64,000 nucleotides of DNA, taken from positions 701,001-765,000 of the forward strand of contig AP017991.1 in the NCBI GenBank assembly GCA_003609755.1, written 5' to 3'. The DNA comes from Planktothrix agardhii NIES-204 (GTDB lineage Bacteria; Cyanobacteriota; Cyanobacteriia; Cyanobacteriales; Microcoleaceae). Made by a program: the position numbers and the translations under genes. Shown here piece after piece: positions 27,507 through 36,651 of the stretch (position 1 is the first letter of the stretch; every line of letters starts with the position of its first letter). Under the pieces are notes generated by a model. It did no database searches and had not been told where the DNA came from. It worked only from the letters and a program-made list of their open reading frames with translations.

Positions 27507-29216
27507 ATGATCCAAAAAATCAAACCCAATCTAGTTTTGACTGTGGGAGTTGCGACACTGCTGGTAGGAGGTGGAATTGCAGCCTACTACGGTTTAGTTT
27601 CGCGTAAATTTTTAGAAGGTGTTCCCCTGGGTGCGAATGTTGTTCCCCAGGAAGCAATGGTGGCCGTATCTCTCTCCACAAATGGCCAACAATGGGATAA
27701 ATTAAACCAATACGGCACAGTCCAATCTCAAGCGGCGTTGCAAGATATTCTCAAAAATTGGCAAAATCGGGTATTTACAGACAATGGCTATGATTATCAA
27801 CAGGATATTCAGCCTTGGATCGGTCAAGAAGTGATGATCGCTTCTTTACCTAATTCTAGCTTGATTTCTGGGACGGCTCCTACCCCGGACGCTTCTACGA
27901 CCCTGAATCAACAGGCGATGGTAATGGTATTTCCTATTGCTAACCCCACCAAAGCTAAAGAATTATTATCACGACCGAGAACACCACAACAGGGTCAAAC
28001 TACTCAGCGCTCCTATCGAGGGGTTGATATTATTGAAACCCAGGGAAATCCTAAACAGAATTATTCGATTTCTGTCCTCGGACAAGATTTTTTAGTTATT
28101 ACCACCGATGGGAGTACCACTGAACGGGTAATTGATACTTATCGAGGTTCAGATTCCTTAGCAAAAACCCCTGGATATGCTGCTAGTTTAGAAAAGATTA
28201 AAACCCCTAATCCCTTTGCTCAAGTTTACCTCAATATTCCCGTCGCCACAAAAATTGCCTCCTATCGTTCTCCTAATCCAATTCCTGATAAAAATTTAGA
28301 ACAGGTACAACAACATCAAGGATTAGCTACTAATATTAATTTAGAAACTCAGGGCGTAGGTTTAAAATCCGTATCTTGGTTAAAACCTAATAGTCAGAAA
28401 AAATTTACTGTTGAAAATAAAGCTCAAGAGATTCTCAGGCGGATTCCAGAAAATACATTAATGATGGTTTCTGGAAGTAATTTAAAACGGGTTTGGGAAG
28501 ATTACACTCAAGGGGCAAATGCTAATCCGATAGCGCCCTTGAATCCTCAAGTTTTGAGTTCGAGTTTTAAATCGGCGACGGGGATGGAGTTGGAAAAAGA
28601 TGTTCTGAATTGGATGGGTGGGGAATTTTCTTTATCTTTAGTTCCAGCTAATCCAAATCCGAGAGCTTTAGAACGATTTACGGCGGGGTTAGTATTAATG
28701 GTGAAGGTTTTCGATCGCAGTGCGGCGGATAAGGCTTTAACCCAGTTAGATGAAGTGATGAAGAATAAGAAATTTAAGGTTAGTGAAATTAAAGTTAAGG
28801 AGCAATCGGCGGTGCAATGGGTGTCTCCCTTTGGGGGATTTATGGTAACTCGGGGTTGGTTAGAATCCGATGTGGCCTTTGTTACTTTGGGGGGAGCGGT
28901 AGCGGATCAAATTGTGCCTTTACCTCAAGCTCAAATCACTGCTAATCCGCTATTTCAGCAAACTGTTCCAATGGGATTAAACCCGAATAATGGCAACTTT
29001 TTTATAAATCTTGAACGGGTATTTAATCCGAATGTTAGAACTCTATCCTTACCTCAACTTCCCCCGGGTCAAAAGTTATGGATTGATGCGATTCAATCAA
29101 TTGGATTAACTACTGCAATTATAAGCGATCGCACCAGCCGTTATGATATTTTTGTTAAAATTAAAACACCTAGCCCTCAACTTCCTGCAACTGCAACTCC
29201 CAAAAAAGAACCCTAA
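27507..29216 (+). CDS. DUF3352 domain protein
   Basis: A 569-residue protein with one N-terminal membrane or signal helix (NLVLTVGVATLLVGGGIAAYYG, which may be uncleaved). A large extracytoplasmic region starts GANVVPQEAMVAVSLSTNGQQWDKLNQYG, the usual opening of DUF3352 proteins. An internal duplication is suggested by two 'FSLSLVP'/'VMIASLP' type segments. Function unknown. I choose ATG 27507, as the first M in the longer frame is a TTG. It is monocistronic. Confidence 0.75.
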   Translation: MIQKIKPNLVLTVGVATLLVGGGIAAYYGLVSRKFLEGVPLGANVVPQEAMVAVSLSTNGQQWDKLNQYGTVQSQAALQDILKNWQNRVFTDNGYDYQQDIQPWIGQEVMIASLPNSSLISGTAPTPDASTTLNQQAMVMVFPIANPTKAKELLSRPRTPQQGQTTQRSYRGVDIIETQGNPKQNYSISVLGQDFLVITTDGSTTERVIDTYRGSDSLAKTPGYAASLEKIKTPNPFAQVYLNIPVATKIASYRSPNPIPDKNLEQVQQHQGLATNINLETQGVGLKSVSWLKPNSQKKFTVENKAQEILRRIPENTLMMVSGSNLKRVWEDYTQGANANPIAPLNPQVLSSSFKSATGMELEKDVLNWMGGEFSLSLVPANPNPRALERFTAGLVLMVKVFDRSAADKALTQLDEVMKNKKFKVSEIKVKEQSAVQWVSPFGGFMVTRGWLESDVAFVTLGGAVADQIVPLPQAQITANPLFQQTVPMGLNPNNGNFFINLERVFNPNVRTLSLPQLPPGQKLWIDAIQSIGLTTAIISDRTSRYDIFVKIKTPSPQLPATATPKKEP

Positions 29217-29235
29217 AAACCCTATTACCCAAAAC

Positions 29236-29352
29236 CGATCACGGATTCAAGATGATTACGCAGATTAACACAGATTAAAATCCGTGAAATCCTCTTAAAT
29301 CCCTGATCCCCATTACCTATTACCCATTACCTATTACCCATTACCTATTACC
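29236..29352. repeat. Dispersed repeat with terminal GATC inverted motif, plus CATTACC heptamers
   Basis: The unit runs from GATCACGGATT through GATTACGCAGATTA and AAAATCCGTGAAATCC to about GATCCCC. A close copy lies at 35128-35200. Tandem CATTACCTATTACC heptamer pairs follow (29309-29352) and run into the last codons of the CHAD gene. Confidence 0.75.
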
Positions 29353-30318
29353 CGTTTCTATCACCGGATTCAGTAATTCTAAGCGAAATTCTTGGCGATT
29401 TTCAGCCTTTAAATAGCGCTGTTGAAGTGATTGCCATTTTTGCCAAGATTCATAGCGTTTTTCCGCTAGAAGATTGATAAAAGTTGGAAGTTTAGACCTA
29501 ATTTTTGATGGGATTTTATCAGCTATTTTTTCCATCAAAACCATACTATCTTGAATATCTCCTAAATGTTCTTGAATGGCTTTGATATCTTCTAAATAAG
29601 TTGAATATTTAGAACTATAAAAGTTAGTAAACAAACTCATTTGATAACGGACTTTTTTGGCTTGCTTTCTTAAATCGTGCAAAGATTCTCCCTGTTGATC
29701 TAAGATTATTTCTAAGGTTTCTGAAGTAATTTCAGCAGAATTAACTGGATCTTGATTGATTCCCACTTGCCAACCTGGATGCAGGAATAAATGACTAATT
29801 TGGGGAAGTAATAAATCCGGTAAGACTTCATTAATTGGTAGTGCTTCCAGAGTCGTAAAACTAGGTTCTTTTATCCAATCTTGCAAATCTTCTTTCAAGT
29901 TTTGATATATTTTATGTTCTAAACTCCATTCCACAACTCGAAAAGCTTTGTGACGTTGTTTGATCCAATCTATTAATATTTTATCTAAAATATCTTGTTC
30001 CGATGGCGGTAATTGTGAATAGTAAGTATTTTGTAATATTTCTAATAAAACATCTAAATCTCGCAATTTTCCCAAACGACGGGCAATTCTACCGATTTTT
30101 TGATCCTCGGCTGATTCGGGTAATTTTAATACTGGAGCAAACCCAACTACCGCCGATCTTAATCGTCGCATTGCGACCCGCATTTGATGTAATTCTTCAG
30201 GATCATGATCTTTTAAAACTTCAGATTCATGACTAATAACTTTCTCCAGATGTTTCTGAATAGCTTGTACCGCCCAATATCCTAATGTTTCGGTTTGAGG
30301 ATTAGTTGTTGTTTCCAT
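29341..30318 (-). CDS. CHAD domain protein
   Basis: A 325-residue all-helical protein with the conserved histidine CHAD pattern. Key elements are HDPEELHQMRVAMRRLRSAV (about 39-60), LGKLRDLDVLLEIL (about 85-98) and LHDLRKQAKKVRYQMSLF (about 213-230). CHAD domains bind inorganic polyphosphate and occur with polyphosphate metabolism; no adenylate-cyclase-like CYTH domain is fused here. The start is ATG 30318, with GGGGTG upstream, rather than the GTG at 30327. The 3' end overlaps a heptamer repeat. Confidence 0.88.
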   Translation of the reverse strand: METTTNPQTETLGYWAVQAIQKHLEKVISHESEVLKDHDPEELHQMRVAMRRLRSAVVGFAPVLKLPESAEDQKIGRIARRLGKLRDLDVLLEILQNTYYSQLPPSEQDILDKILIDWIKQRHKAFRVVEWSLEHKIYQNLKEDLQDWIKEPSFTTLEALPINEVLPDLLLPQISHLFLHPGWQVGINQDPVNSAEITSETLEIILDQQGESLHDLRKQAKKVRYQMSLFTNFYSSKYSTYLEDIKAIQEHLGDIQDSMVLMEKIADKIPSKIRSKLPTFINLLAEKRYESWQKWQSLQQRYLKAENRQEFRLELLNPVIETGNR

Positions 30319-30356
30319 AATAAACACCCCAAAATTTTAATTAATACTTGTTTGAT

Positions 30357-30403
30357 TATAACAATCTTAAATAGTTTTTCACAGAGAATTTAAGATTGTT
30401 ATA
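30357..30403. repeat. Perfect 16-bp inverted repeat upstream of the CHAD gene
   Basis: TATAACAATCTTAAAT (30357-30372) is the exact reverse complement of ATTTAAGATTGTTATA (30388-30403), with a 15-nt loop. It lies between two minus-strand genes, 38 bp upstream of the CHAD start. No T-run follows, so it may be an operator, attenuator or small fold-back element. Confidence 0.7.
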
Positions 30404-30412
30404 ATATGGGAT

Positions 30413-30628
30413 TTAGTCATTAATTACACTGTTTTGTAATTCGGTGACTAACCGCTTAATCTGGCTATAGGCTTGTCTGGAAGATAGTGTTCCTTGGGTT
30501 TCTAAGCTCAAAATTTTGGTGATATCAATAACAAAATCTTGCAACTGAGTTTGATCGGATAAAGGAGGGATCTGAGTTTCCCGATGATCAATCTGAGTCT
30601 GATCAAAAAAGTCTGGGGCTGATCTCAT
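30413..30628 (-). CDS. Small hypothetical protein
   Basis: A 71-residue soluble protein from ATG 30628; a TTG 12 bases upstream is the first start codon in frame. It is rich in Gln, Asp and Ser, and helical in its second half (DFVIDITKILSLETQGTLSS). I do not recognise the family. It may be cotranscribed with the CHAD gene, with the 16-bp inverted repeat between them. Confidence 0.45.
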   Translation of the reverse strand: MRSAPDFFDQTQIDHRETQIPPLSDQTQLQDFVIDITKILSLETQGTLSSRQAYSQIKRLVTELQNSVIND

Positions 30629-30709
30629 AGTTATATCCAAACCCTGCGAATTCTAGTAATATTGTTTATTCTACTATTAAATTTCAATCTTACTGATAAT
30701 TGATAACTG

Positions 30710-30855
30710 CTAGAGACCCGCCAATAGCCTACAGCATCGCTGCATGGCTCACTGATAAGTAGTTGCACAAAATAAATTACCTAGTTGGGAGAGGGAACAC
30801 CGGAACAGCCCCCCCAAACCCCCCGTGCACGGGGGGCTAGGGGGGGAGGGAACAG
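30710..30855. repeat. Repeat cluster: GCCAATAGCC module and GTGCAC element copy 3
   Basis: The module GCCAATAGCCTACAGC at about 30720 is similar to one at 3822. The GTGCAC palindrome element, with GGAACACCGGAACAG before and CTAGGGGGGG after, lies at about 30791-30855. It fills the gap upstream of the 2H-phosphoesterase-like gene. Confidence 0.8.
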
Positions 30856-30903
30856 GGTAGAGGATTTGTAATTAATTTTGTTTAGGTACTTAACTGATGA
30901 TTT

Positions 30904-31446
30904 ATGAACCTTGAATTTATTGTTTATGCTTGCCCTCGGGGAGAATTAGCGGAACAAATTGAAATCTTTTATCAAGAAAGTCAGGAATTATGCGGATTAA
31001 ATGCTGCCCATAATTATATGCCCCATTGTACCTTAACGGGTTTTTTTCAAGATCAAGAATCACAAATTTCCCTCTATATTCAAGCCCTAGAAACCGCTTA
31101 TAATACCGCCCAATTAACCGGGAGTGTTTTAAAAATTAATGTGACTCAAATGACGTTTCAATCTACTTGGCATGGTTTGGAATTACAAGCCCCAGGTATT
31201 CTATTATTAATGATTAATTTTAGTCAATTAGTTAATTCACCGACTCGTTTAGAAGCCTTGCGATTAAAAACTTGGCTCCATTTGAGTTTAGCCTATGAAT
31301 TTCAACCCCAACACGCTGGAAAATTAAAAGATTTAGCTCAAAACCGAATTAATCCCTACGCTCCTGTGGATTGGGAATTAAGGTTTTATCAGAGACATCC
31401 CGATCATTCCTGGACTTGTCATCAATCTTGGCAATTAACACCCTAG
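30904..31446 (+). CDS. 2H phosphoesterase-like protein
   Basis: A 180-residue protein with two HxS/T motifs expected for the 2H superfamily: [11 protein letters not shown] (about 38-48) and [10 protein letters not shown] (about 121-130). Members hydrolyse or ligate 2',3'-cyclic phosphates of RNA or related substrates; the native substrate here is unknown. The two histidine motifs are correctly spaced, but overall similarity to named subfamilies is not obvious. It probably stands alone. Confidence 0.65.
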   Translation: MNLEFIVYACPRGELAEQIEIFYQESQELCGLNAAHNYMPHCTLTGFFQDQESQISLYIQALETAYNTAQLTGSVLKINVTQMTFQSTWHGLELQAPGILLLMINFSQLVNSPTRLEALRLKTWLHLSLAYEFQPQHAGKLKDLAQNRINPYAPVDWELRFYQRHPDHSWTCHQSWQLTP

Positions 31447-31522
31447 ATTTCCGATAATTTTTATCCCTTGATTTATCCGTCAATTTGATTCATAATAACT
31501 GCAATGCTTTATCCCTTGACCA

Positions 31523-32197
31523 ATGCCAAATTTTAGAAAAATTACCCACGTTATTTACGATTTAGACGGTTTGCTGTTAGATACGGAACCCCTTCATACC
31601 AAAGTTAATCAAATGGTTGCCAACTATTATGGCAAAACCATTGATCATGCCCTGGGTTGTAAAGTTAGGGGGAGAAAATCCCATGATTCGGTAAAACTCT
31701 TAATTCAAGAGTTAGAATTATCAGTAACTATTGAACAATTCTTAGAACGAAAAGATGCCATTATTTATCAATTGTATCCCCATGTTTTGCCCTTAGAGGG
31801 AGCGGTTTTTCTCACCCAACATCTGTCGGCTCATAATATTCCCCAAGCGATCGCCACCAGTTCAGGAAATCGCCCTTTTACCGCAAAAACCCAAAGTCAT
31901 CAACAATGGTTTTCCCTATTTCAATCTATTGTTAGAGGGGATGATCCTGAACTAAAAAATGGCAAACCTGCACCGGATATTTTCCTATTAGTAGCCCAAC
32001 GTTTGGGGGCAAAACCCGAAAACTGTTTAGTATTTGAAGATGCCTTAGCGGGGGTTTCTGCGGCTCGGGCGGCGGGGATGTCCGTAATAGCAGTTCCCGC
32101 GTCAGATATGGATCAATCCCTTTATCAAGAAGCCGATCAAATTCTGGGTTCTCTCAAGGAATTTCAACCCGAATTGTGGCAGTTACCCAAGTTTTAA
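31523..32197 (+). CDS. HAD-superfamily phosphatase (beta-PGM/DHDH-like)
   Basis: A 224-residue HAD hydrolase. Motif I is VIYDLDGLLLDTEPLH, in which DLDG carries the nucleophile and acid/base. Motif II is AIATSSG (about 106-112), Lys in KPAPDIF (about 150-156) is motif III, and VFEDALAGVSAARAAGM (about 170-186) is motif IV. The helical cap follows motif I. This pattern is shared by pseudouridine-5'-phosphatase-like and beta-phosphoglucomutase-like enzymes, so the substrate cannot be fixed. It lies 192 bp upstream of the arsenic operon and is probably not part of it. Confidence 0.88.
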   Translation: MPNFRKITHVIYDLDGLLLDTEPLHTKVNQMVANYYGKTIDHALGCKVRGRKSHDSVKLLIQELELSVTIEQFLERKDAIIYQLYPHVLPLEGAVFLTQHLSAHNIPQAIATSSGNRPFTAKTQSHQQWFSLFQSIVRGDDPELKNGKPAPDIFLLVAQRLGAKPENCLVFEDALAGVSAARAAGMSVIAVPASDMDQSLYQEADQILGSLKEFQPELWQLPKF

Positions 32198-32305
32198 TTA
32201 ATAAATCAAAGATTAGATATTAAAGGGAAATCAGCGATCATAATTTTCCTCTTTTCCCTAATTTTTCTCAGACTAATTCAGTATTTTTAGATGATCTAAA
32301 AGAAT

Positions 32306-32350
32306 CTTAACCTTTTTTTAACTTGACACATCAAATTTTTTTGATATGAT
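32306..32350 (+). promoter_or_regulatory. Arsenic operon promoter: ArsR-type operator and Pho-box-like repeat
   Basis: A -35 TTGACA (32323-32328) and -10 TATGAT (32345-32350) are separated by 16 bp. The spacer holds the palindrome ATCAA-N6-TTGAT (32330-32345), the form I recall for ArsR sites in Synechocystis. Just upstream, CTTAACCT (32306-32313) and TTTAACTT (32317-32324) repeat TTAAC with an 11-bp period, as in cyanobacterial SphR/Pho boxes, the second touching the -35. An ArsR repressor and a phosphate regulator could both act here. Confidence 0.7.
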
Positions 32351-32389
32351 TTAAACATCCCTAACCATAAATGTCACGAGGGATATTTT

Positions 32390-33436
32390 ATGACTCCTAG
32401 ACTGCTCAAACTGCCCAGTTCTCTCAAAACGTTCGTTTTAGCCCTTGGGACTGCTACTTTACTTTTAGCTTGTAGTCAGAATCAGACACAGCAAGTAAAA
32501 CAAACAAAACCCATTCTGATTGATGGTTCTAGTACCGTTTATCCGATTACAGCAGCTATTGTTAAAGAATACAATGCTCAAAGTCCTGCTGATGATCTCG
32601 ATGTTAAAGTTGATTTCTCAGGAACCGGAGGAGGGTTTAGAAAGTTTTGTGCAGGGGAAACCGATATTAGTAATGCGTCTCGACCAATCTTAAAACAAGA
32701 AATGGAAGTTTGTAAAAAAAATAATATTTCCTATCTGGAATTACCCGTTGCCTTTGATGTCTTAACGATAGTTGTTAACCCTAAAAATACCTGGGCAAAT
32801 GATATCACCGTTGCCGAATTAAAGAAACTTTGGGAACCCCAAGCCGAGGGAAAAATTAAAACTTGGAATCAAATTCGTGCCTCTTGGCCGAACCAACCAA
32901 TTAATCTCTATGGCCCAGGGAAAGATTCAGGAACCTTTGATTATTTTACCGCCGCGGTGGTAGGGGAAGAAAAAGCCAGCCGCAATGATTATCAAGCCAG
33001 TGAAGATGATGAAATTATTGCCCGAGGAGTGATTAATGATCCTAATGCACTCGGTTATTTTGGCTATGCTTATTATCAGGAAAGACCCGGAGATTTAAAA
33101 GCCTTAGCCGTGGATAATCAAAAGGGTTCAGGGCCGATTATTCCCTCATCTAATGCCACGGAAATTGAAAAATATCGACCCCTAACTCGCCCCTTATTTA
33201 TCTATGTTAATGCGGTCGCGGCTCAAGATAATCCAGCAATGAATGATTTTCTGGATTTCTATATGCAAAAAGCGCCTAAAGTAGTTCAAAATGTGGGTTA
33301 TATTGCTTTTGATCCCGAGGATTATACCAAACTCTATCGTAACTTTCATAAAACCAAAGTTGGGACGGTATTCGGTGGAAAATCGGAGTTTAATTTAACC
33401 CTGGATGAAGTGTTAACAAAACGAGCAGAATACTGA
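32390..33436 (+). CDS. PstS-family phosphate-binding lipoprotein, arsenic-linked
   Basis: A 348-residue periplasmic solute-binding protein with a lipobox ([11 protein letters not shown]; Cys about residue 28). The phosphate-type ligand loops are present: [10 protein letters not shown] (about 45-54), [20 protein letters not shown] (about 83-102) and [12 protein letters not shown] (about 175-186). It is the first gene of an operon with acr3, arsC and arsH, and no pstCAB follow. It may bind phosphate under arsenate stress, or help tell arsenate from phosphate; the specificity is not readable from sequence. Confidence 0.88.
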   Translation: MTPRLLKLPSSLKTFVLALGTATLLLACSQNQTQQVKQTKPILIDGSSTVYPITAAIVKEYNAQSPADDLDVKVDFSGTGGGFRKFCAGETDISNASRPILKQEMEVCKKNNISYLELPVAFDVLTIVVNPKNTWANDITVAELKKLWEPQAEGKIKTWNQIRASWPNQPINLYGPGKDSGTFDYFTAAVVGEEKASRNDYQASEDDEIIARGVINDPNALGYFGYAYYQERPGDLKALAVDNQKGSGPIIPSSNATEIEKYRPLTRPLFIYVNAVAAQDNPAMNDFLDFYMQKAPKVVQNVGYIAFDPEDYTKLYRNFHKTKVGTVFGGKSEFNLTLDEVLTKRAEY

Positions 33437-33452
33437 TTTTTAAGGAGGTTTA

Positions 33453-34601
33453 ATGAGTAGAAATTCACCTCAAGTTAATCCATCGGCGGTGCAAGCTGGG
33501 GGGAAACTGAGTGTTTTTGAAAAATACCTAACCGTTTGGGTATTTTTATGTATTATTGGCGGAATTATTTTAGGGCGTTTATTCCCGGGAGTTGCGGTTA
33601 CTTTGGACTCGATGAGCGTCCATCAAATCTCGATTCCGATCGCCATTTGCCTGTTTTTTATGATGTATCCCATCATGGTAAAAATTGATTTTACCCAGGC
33701 TGCTAACGCTGTCCGCGCCCCTAAACCCGTATTACTAACTTTAGTTGTAAATTGGTTAATTAAACCCTTTACAATGGTAGCCTTTTCTCAGTTCTTTTTA
33801 GGATGGTTATTTCGTCCTTTAATTACTGGAACAGAACTGATTGGAGGACAGGAAGTTTCCTTGGCAAATTCCTATATTGCGGGAACTATTTTATTAGGAA
33901 TTGCTCCATGTACTGCGATGGTTTTGATGTGGGGTTATCTGTGTTATGGGAATCAAGGTCATACTTTAGTGATGGTGGCGGTTAATTCCTTGGCGATGTT
34001 ATTTTTATATGCACCGTTAGGGCGTTGGTTACTAGCGGCTAATGATTTAACAGTGCCTTGGTTAACGATTTTTTTATCGGTTGTAATTTATGTGGGATTG
34101 CCTTTAGCGGTGGGAATGTATAGTCGCCATTGGATTTTTAAAAACAAGGGTAAGGCTTGGTTTGAACGGGAATTTTTGCATTATTTAAGCCCGATTGCCA
34201 TATCTGCATTGTTGATTACTTTGGTGTTACTATTTGCCTTTAAAGGGGAATTGATTGTTAACAATCCCTTTCATATTCTGTTAATTGCTGTTCCTTTATT
34301 TATCCAAACCAATTTTATCTTTCTGATTACCTATCTGATCGCTTTGAAAATGAAAATGTCCTATGAAGATGCGGCTCCGGCGGCGTTAATTGGGGCGAGT
34401 AATCATTTTGAAGTCGCGATCGCCACAGCAGTCACTTTATTTGGTTTAAATTCCGGTGCGGCTTTAGCAACAGTTGTGGGGGTATTAATTGAAGTTCCGG
34501 TGATGTTAATGTTGGTTGAAATTTGCAAAAAAACTGCCTTTTGGTTCCCCAGAGAACCGGAAAAAGCTAGTTTATTTGATCCGCGTTGTGTTAAGGATTA
34601 A
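33453..34601 (+). CDS. acr3: Arsenite efflux transporter Acr3
   Basis: A 382-residue membrane protein with about ten predicted helices, of the ACR3 type that exports arsenite. The family core is visible in [40 protein letters not shown] (containing the conserved Cys, about residue 152) and [18 protein letters not shown] (about 308-325). AGGAGG lies 8 bp before the ATG, and the gap from the PstS-like gene is only 16 bp. The adjacent arsC and arsH support the role. Confidence 0.95.
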   Translation: MSRNSPQVNPSAVQAGGKLSVFEKYLTVWVFLCIIGGIILGRLFPGVAVTLDSMSVHQISIPIAICLFFMMYPIMVKIDFTQAANAVRAPKPVLLTLVVNWLIKPFTMVAFSQFFLGWLFRPLITGTELIGGQEVSLANSYIAGTILLGIAPCTAMVLMWGYLCYGNQGHTLVMVAVNSLAMLFLYAPLGRWLLAANDLTVPWLTIFLSVVIYVGLPLAVGMYSRHWIFKNKGKAWFEREFLHYLSPIAISALLITLVLLFAFKGELIVNNPFHILLIAVPLFIQTNFIFLITYLIALKMKMSYEDAAPAALIGASNHFEVAIATAVTLFGLNSGAALATVVGVLIEVPVMLMLVEICKKTAFWFPREPEKASLFDPRCVKD

Positions 34602-34660
34602 ATCCATAAATACCCGGATTTGTTAGATCATTTAGCTATTCTAAACATTGGAGATTGACC

Positions 34661-35056
34661 ATGAAAAAAGTAATGTTTGTTTGCAAAAGAAATTCTTGCC
34701 GTTCTCAAATGGCGGAAGGATTTGCTAGAACTTTAGGAGCCGGAAAAATAGCCGTTACCAGTTCCGGTTTAGAAGCGAGTCGGGTGCATCCTACGGCAAT
34801 TCAAGTGATGGATGAAATCGGAATTGATATTACCAATCAAACTTCTAACCCTTTAAGTGATTTCCAAGCAGAAGATTATAATGCGGTGATTTCTCTGTGT
34901 GGTTGTGGTGTAAACTTACCTGAATCTTGGGTAATTCGAGAAGTTTTTGAAGATTGGCAATTAGATGATCCCGACGGACAACCGTTAGAAACTTTTCATC
35001 GAGTTAGAGATGAAATTAAACAAAGAGTTCAAAAGTTAATTGATACTCTAAATTAA
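34661..35056 (+). CDS. arsC: Arsenate reductase ArsC (LMW-PTP fold)
   Basis: A 131-residue arsenate reductase. The P-loop CKRNSCRS near residue 8 has the Cys-(X)5-Arg geometry. A CxC pair in SLCGCGVNLPESW lies where the Synechocystis-type glutathione/glutaredoxin-dependent enzyme keeps its resolving cysteines. It reduces As(V) to As(III) for export by Acr3. I choose ATG 34661, with GGAG 8 bp upstream, over a TTG two codons earlier. Confidence 0.93.
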   Translation: MKKVMFVCKRNSCRSQMAEGFARTLGAGKIAVTSSGLEASRVHPTAIQVMDEIGIDITNQTSNPLSDFQAEDYNAVISLCGCGVNLPESWVIREVFEDWQLDDPDGQPLETFHRVRDEIKQRVQKLIDTLN

Positions 35057-35127
35057 TATTGTTACAGTGCCAGCGTCCTCCCTGGCTAGGGTAATATGAA
35101 ATCTAGCTATTACCATTACCCATTCCC

Positions 35128-35200
35128 GATCACGGATTTAAGAGGATTACGCAGATTAAAATCCGTGAAATCCGTGAAATCCTCTTTAATCTGTGATCCC
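35128..35200. repeat. Second copy of the GATCACGGATT dispersed repeat
   Basis: Opens GATCACGGATTTAAGAGG, continues GATTACGCAGATTAAAATCC and closes with ATCTGTGATC. Its ends form an imperfect inverted pair. It matches the copy at 29236-29308 and sits directly before arsH. Confidence 0.75.
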
Positions 35201-35213
35201 CATTACCTAATAT

Positions 35214-35957
35214 ATGTCTAATCATCCACCTCGAATTCTATTATTATACGGCTCCCTAAGAGGACGGTCTTACAGTCGTTTATTAGCAGAAGAAGCAGCC
35301 CTAATTATTCAGGATTTTGGTGCAGAAGTCAGGTTTTTTGACCCACGAGAATTGCCGATTTATGGAAGCGTACCGGATACTCACCCCAAAGTTCAGGAGT
35401 TACGGGAATTGAGTTTGTGGTCAGAGGGCCAAGTCTGGTCTAGTCCAGAACTCCATGGCCAAATTAGTGGGGTGATGAAAAATCAAATTGATTGGATTCC
35501 CCTGACCATGGGGGCGATTAGACCAACCCAGGGCCGAACCTTGGCCGTGATGCAGGTTTGTGGCGGTTCCCAGTCTTTTAATGCGGTTAACACCCTACGA
35601 ATTTTGGGGCGCTGGATGCGGATGTTTACTATTCCTAATCAGTCTTCGGTGGCTAAAGCCTATCAAGAGTTCGATGAAGATGGGGTGATGAAGGATTCCC
35701 CCTATCGAGATCGCTTGGTTGACGTGATGGAGGAACTCTATAAATTTACATTGTTATTAAGAGGACAGGCTGATTATTTAAGCGATCGCTATAGTGAAAG
35801 AAAAGAAAAAGGAATTCAGGAAACAATGATTGATATTGGTAAAACTTTTATAGCAGGGAACACCGGAACAGCCCCCCCAAACCCCCCGTGCACGGGGGCT
35901 AGGGCAGGGAGGGAACACCGGAATAGCCCCCCAAACCCCCCGTGCACGGGGGGCTAG
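35214..35957 (+). CDS. arsH: ArsH, NADPH-dependent FMN reductase, repeat-altered C-terminus
   Basis: A 247-residue flavoprotein whose family oxidises trivalent (often methyl) arsenicals. FMN-binding [20 protein letters not shown] (about 9-28) and the signature [20 protein letters not shown] (about 76-95) are intact. The last ~33 residues (after DIGKTFIAG) are not ArsH-like: they are [12 protein letters not shown] codons translated from the inserted GTGCAC repeat, whose CTAG supplies the stop. The natural C-terminus may therefore have been replaced. The core looks complete, so activity is plausible. Confidence 0.85.
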   Translation: MSNHPPRILLLYGSLRGRSYSRLLAEEAALIIQDFGAEVRFFDPRELPIYGSVPDTHPKVQELRELSLWSEGQVWSSPELHGQISGVMKNQIDWIPLTMGAIRPTQGRTLAVMQVCGGSQSFNAVNTLRILGRWMRMFTIPNQSSVAKAYQEFDEDGVMKDSPYRDRLVDVMEELYKFTLLLRGQADYLSDRYSERKEKGIQETMIDIGKTFIAGNTGTAPPNPPCTGARAGREHRNSPPNPPCTGG

Positions 35958-36046
35958 GGCAGGGAGGGAACAGAGGAGAAAATACTTCACCGTCTGGGTT
36001 CTAAGATCCGTCTGGTGTCTTAACTGCCTTGGCGGTTGCTATAAAC
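35855..36046. repeat. Double GTGCAC element plus module, partly inside arsH
   Basis: Two copies of the GTGCAC element (35862-35911, degraded core, and 35912-35965, intact core) are followed by the ACCGTCTGGG...GCGGTTGCTATAA module. They form the inverted counterpart of 13715-13834. The first copies overlap the arsH coding end. Confidence 0.85.
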
Positions 36047-36109
36047 CCGTCCCTGGTGATCGGTTTTGTCAATATCCGTGCCAACCCGGTCAACCGTCAA
36101 CATCTCAAC

Positions 36110-36137
36110 AAAAAAGAGGGTAGAATTTCCCCCTCCG
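36110..36137 (-). terminator. Rho-independent terminator downstream of psaC
   Basis: On the minus strand GAGGG pairs with CCCTC across a ~12-nt loop and is followed by TTTTTTG. It lies about 80 bp past the psaC stop. Confidence 0.65.
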
Positions 36138-36217
36138 TAAAGATTGAACCCACTGTATCCTTTCCGGTGAAAGCAATACATTATGGATTGAGATAAACAC
36201 CCGCTTTCAGGCAGAGT

Positions 36218-36493
<276 letters not shown>

Positions 36494-36651
36494 TTACAAG
36501 TTCTGCCCTAAATACAGGTTAGAAGTCCAGCTTAATAGGAGCGGGATCATCCCATATATTGCATCACAATACTCCAGTGTTTCACTTCCAATACACATAA
36601 GGCGATAAAACTTTAAACAATGTAATATTTCCCGCCTTAACAGTTCACAGT

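Noticed and set aside
35778..35990. Open frame on the minus strand over the arsH end
   Set aside because: It is the reverse reading of the GTGCAC repeats and arsH; it has no features of its own.
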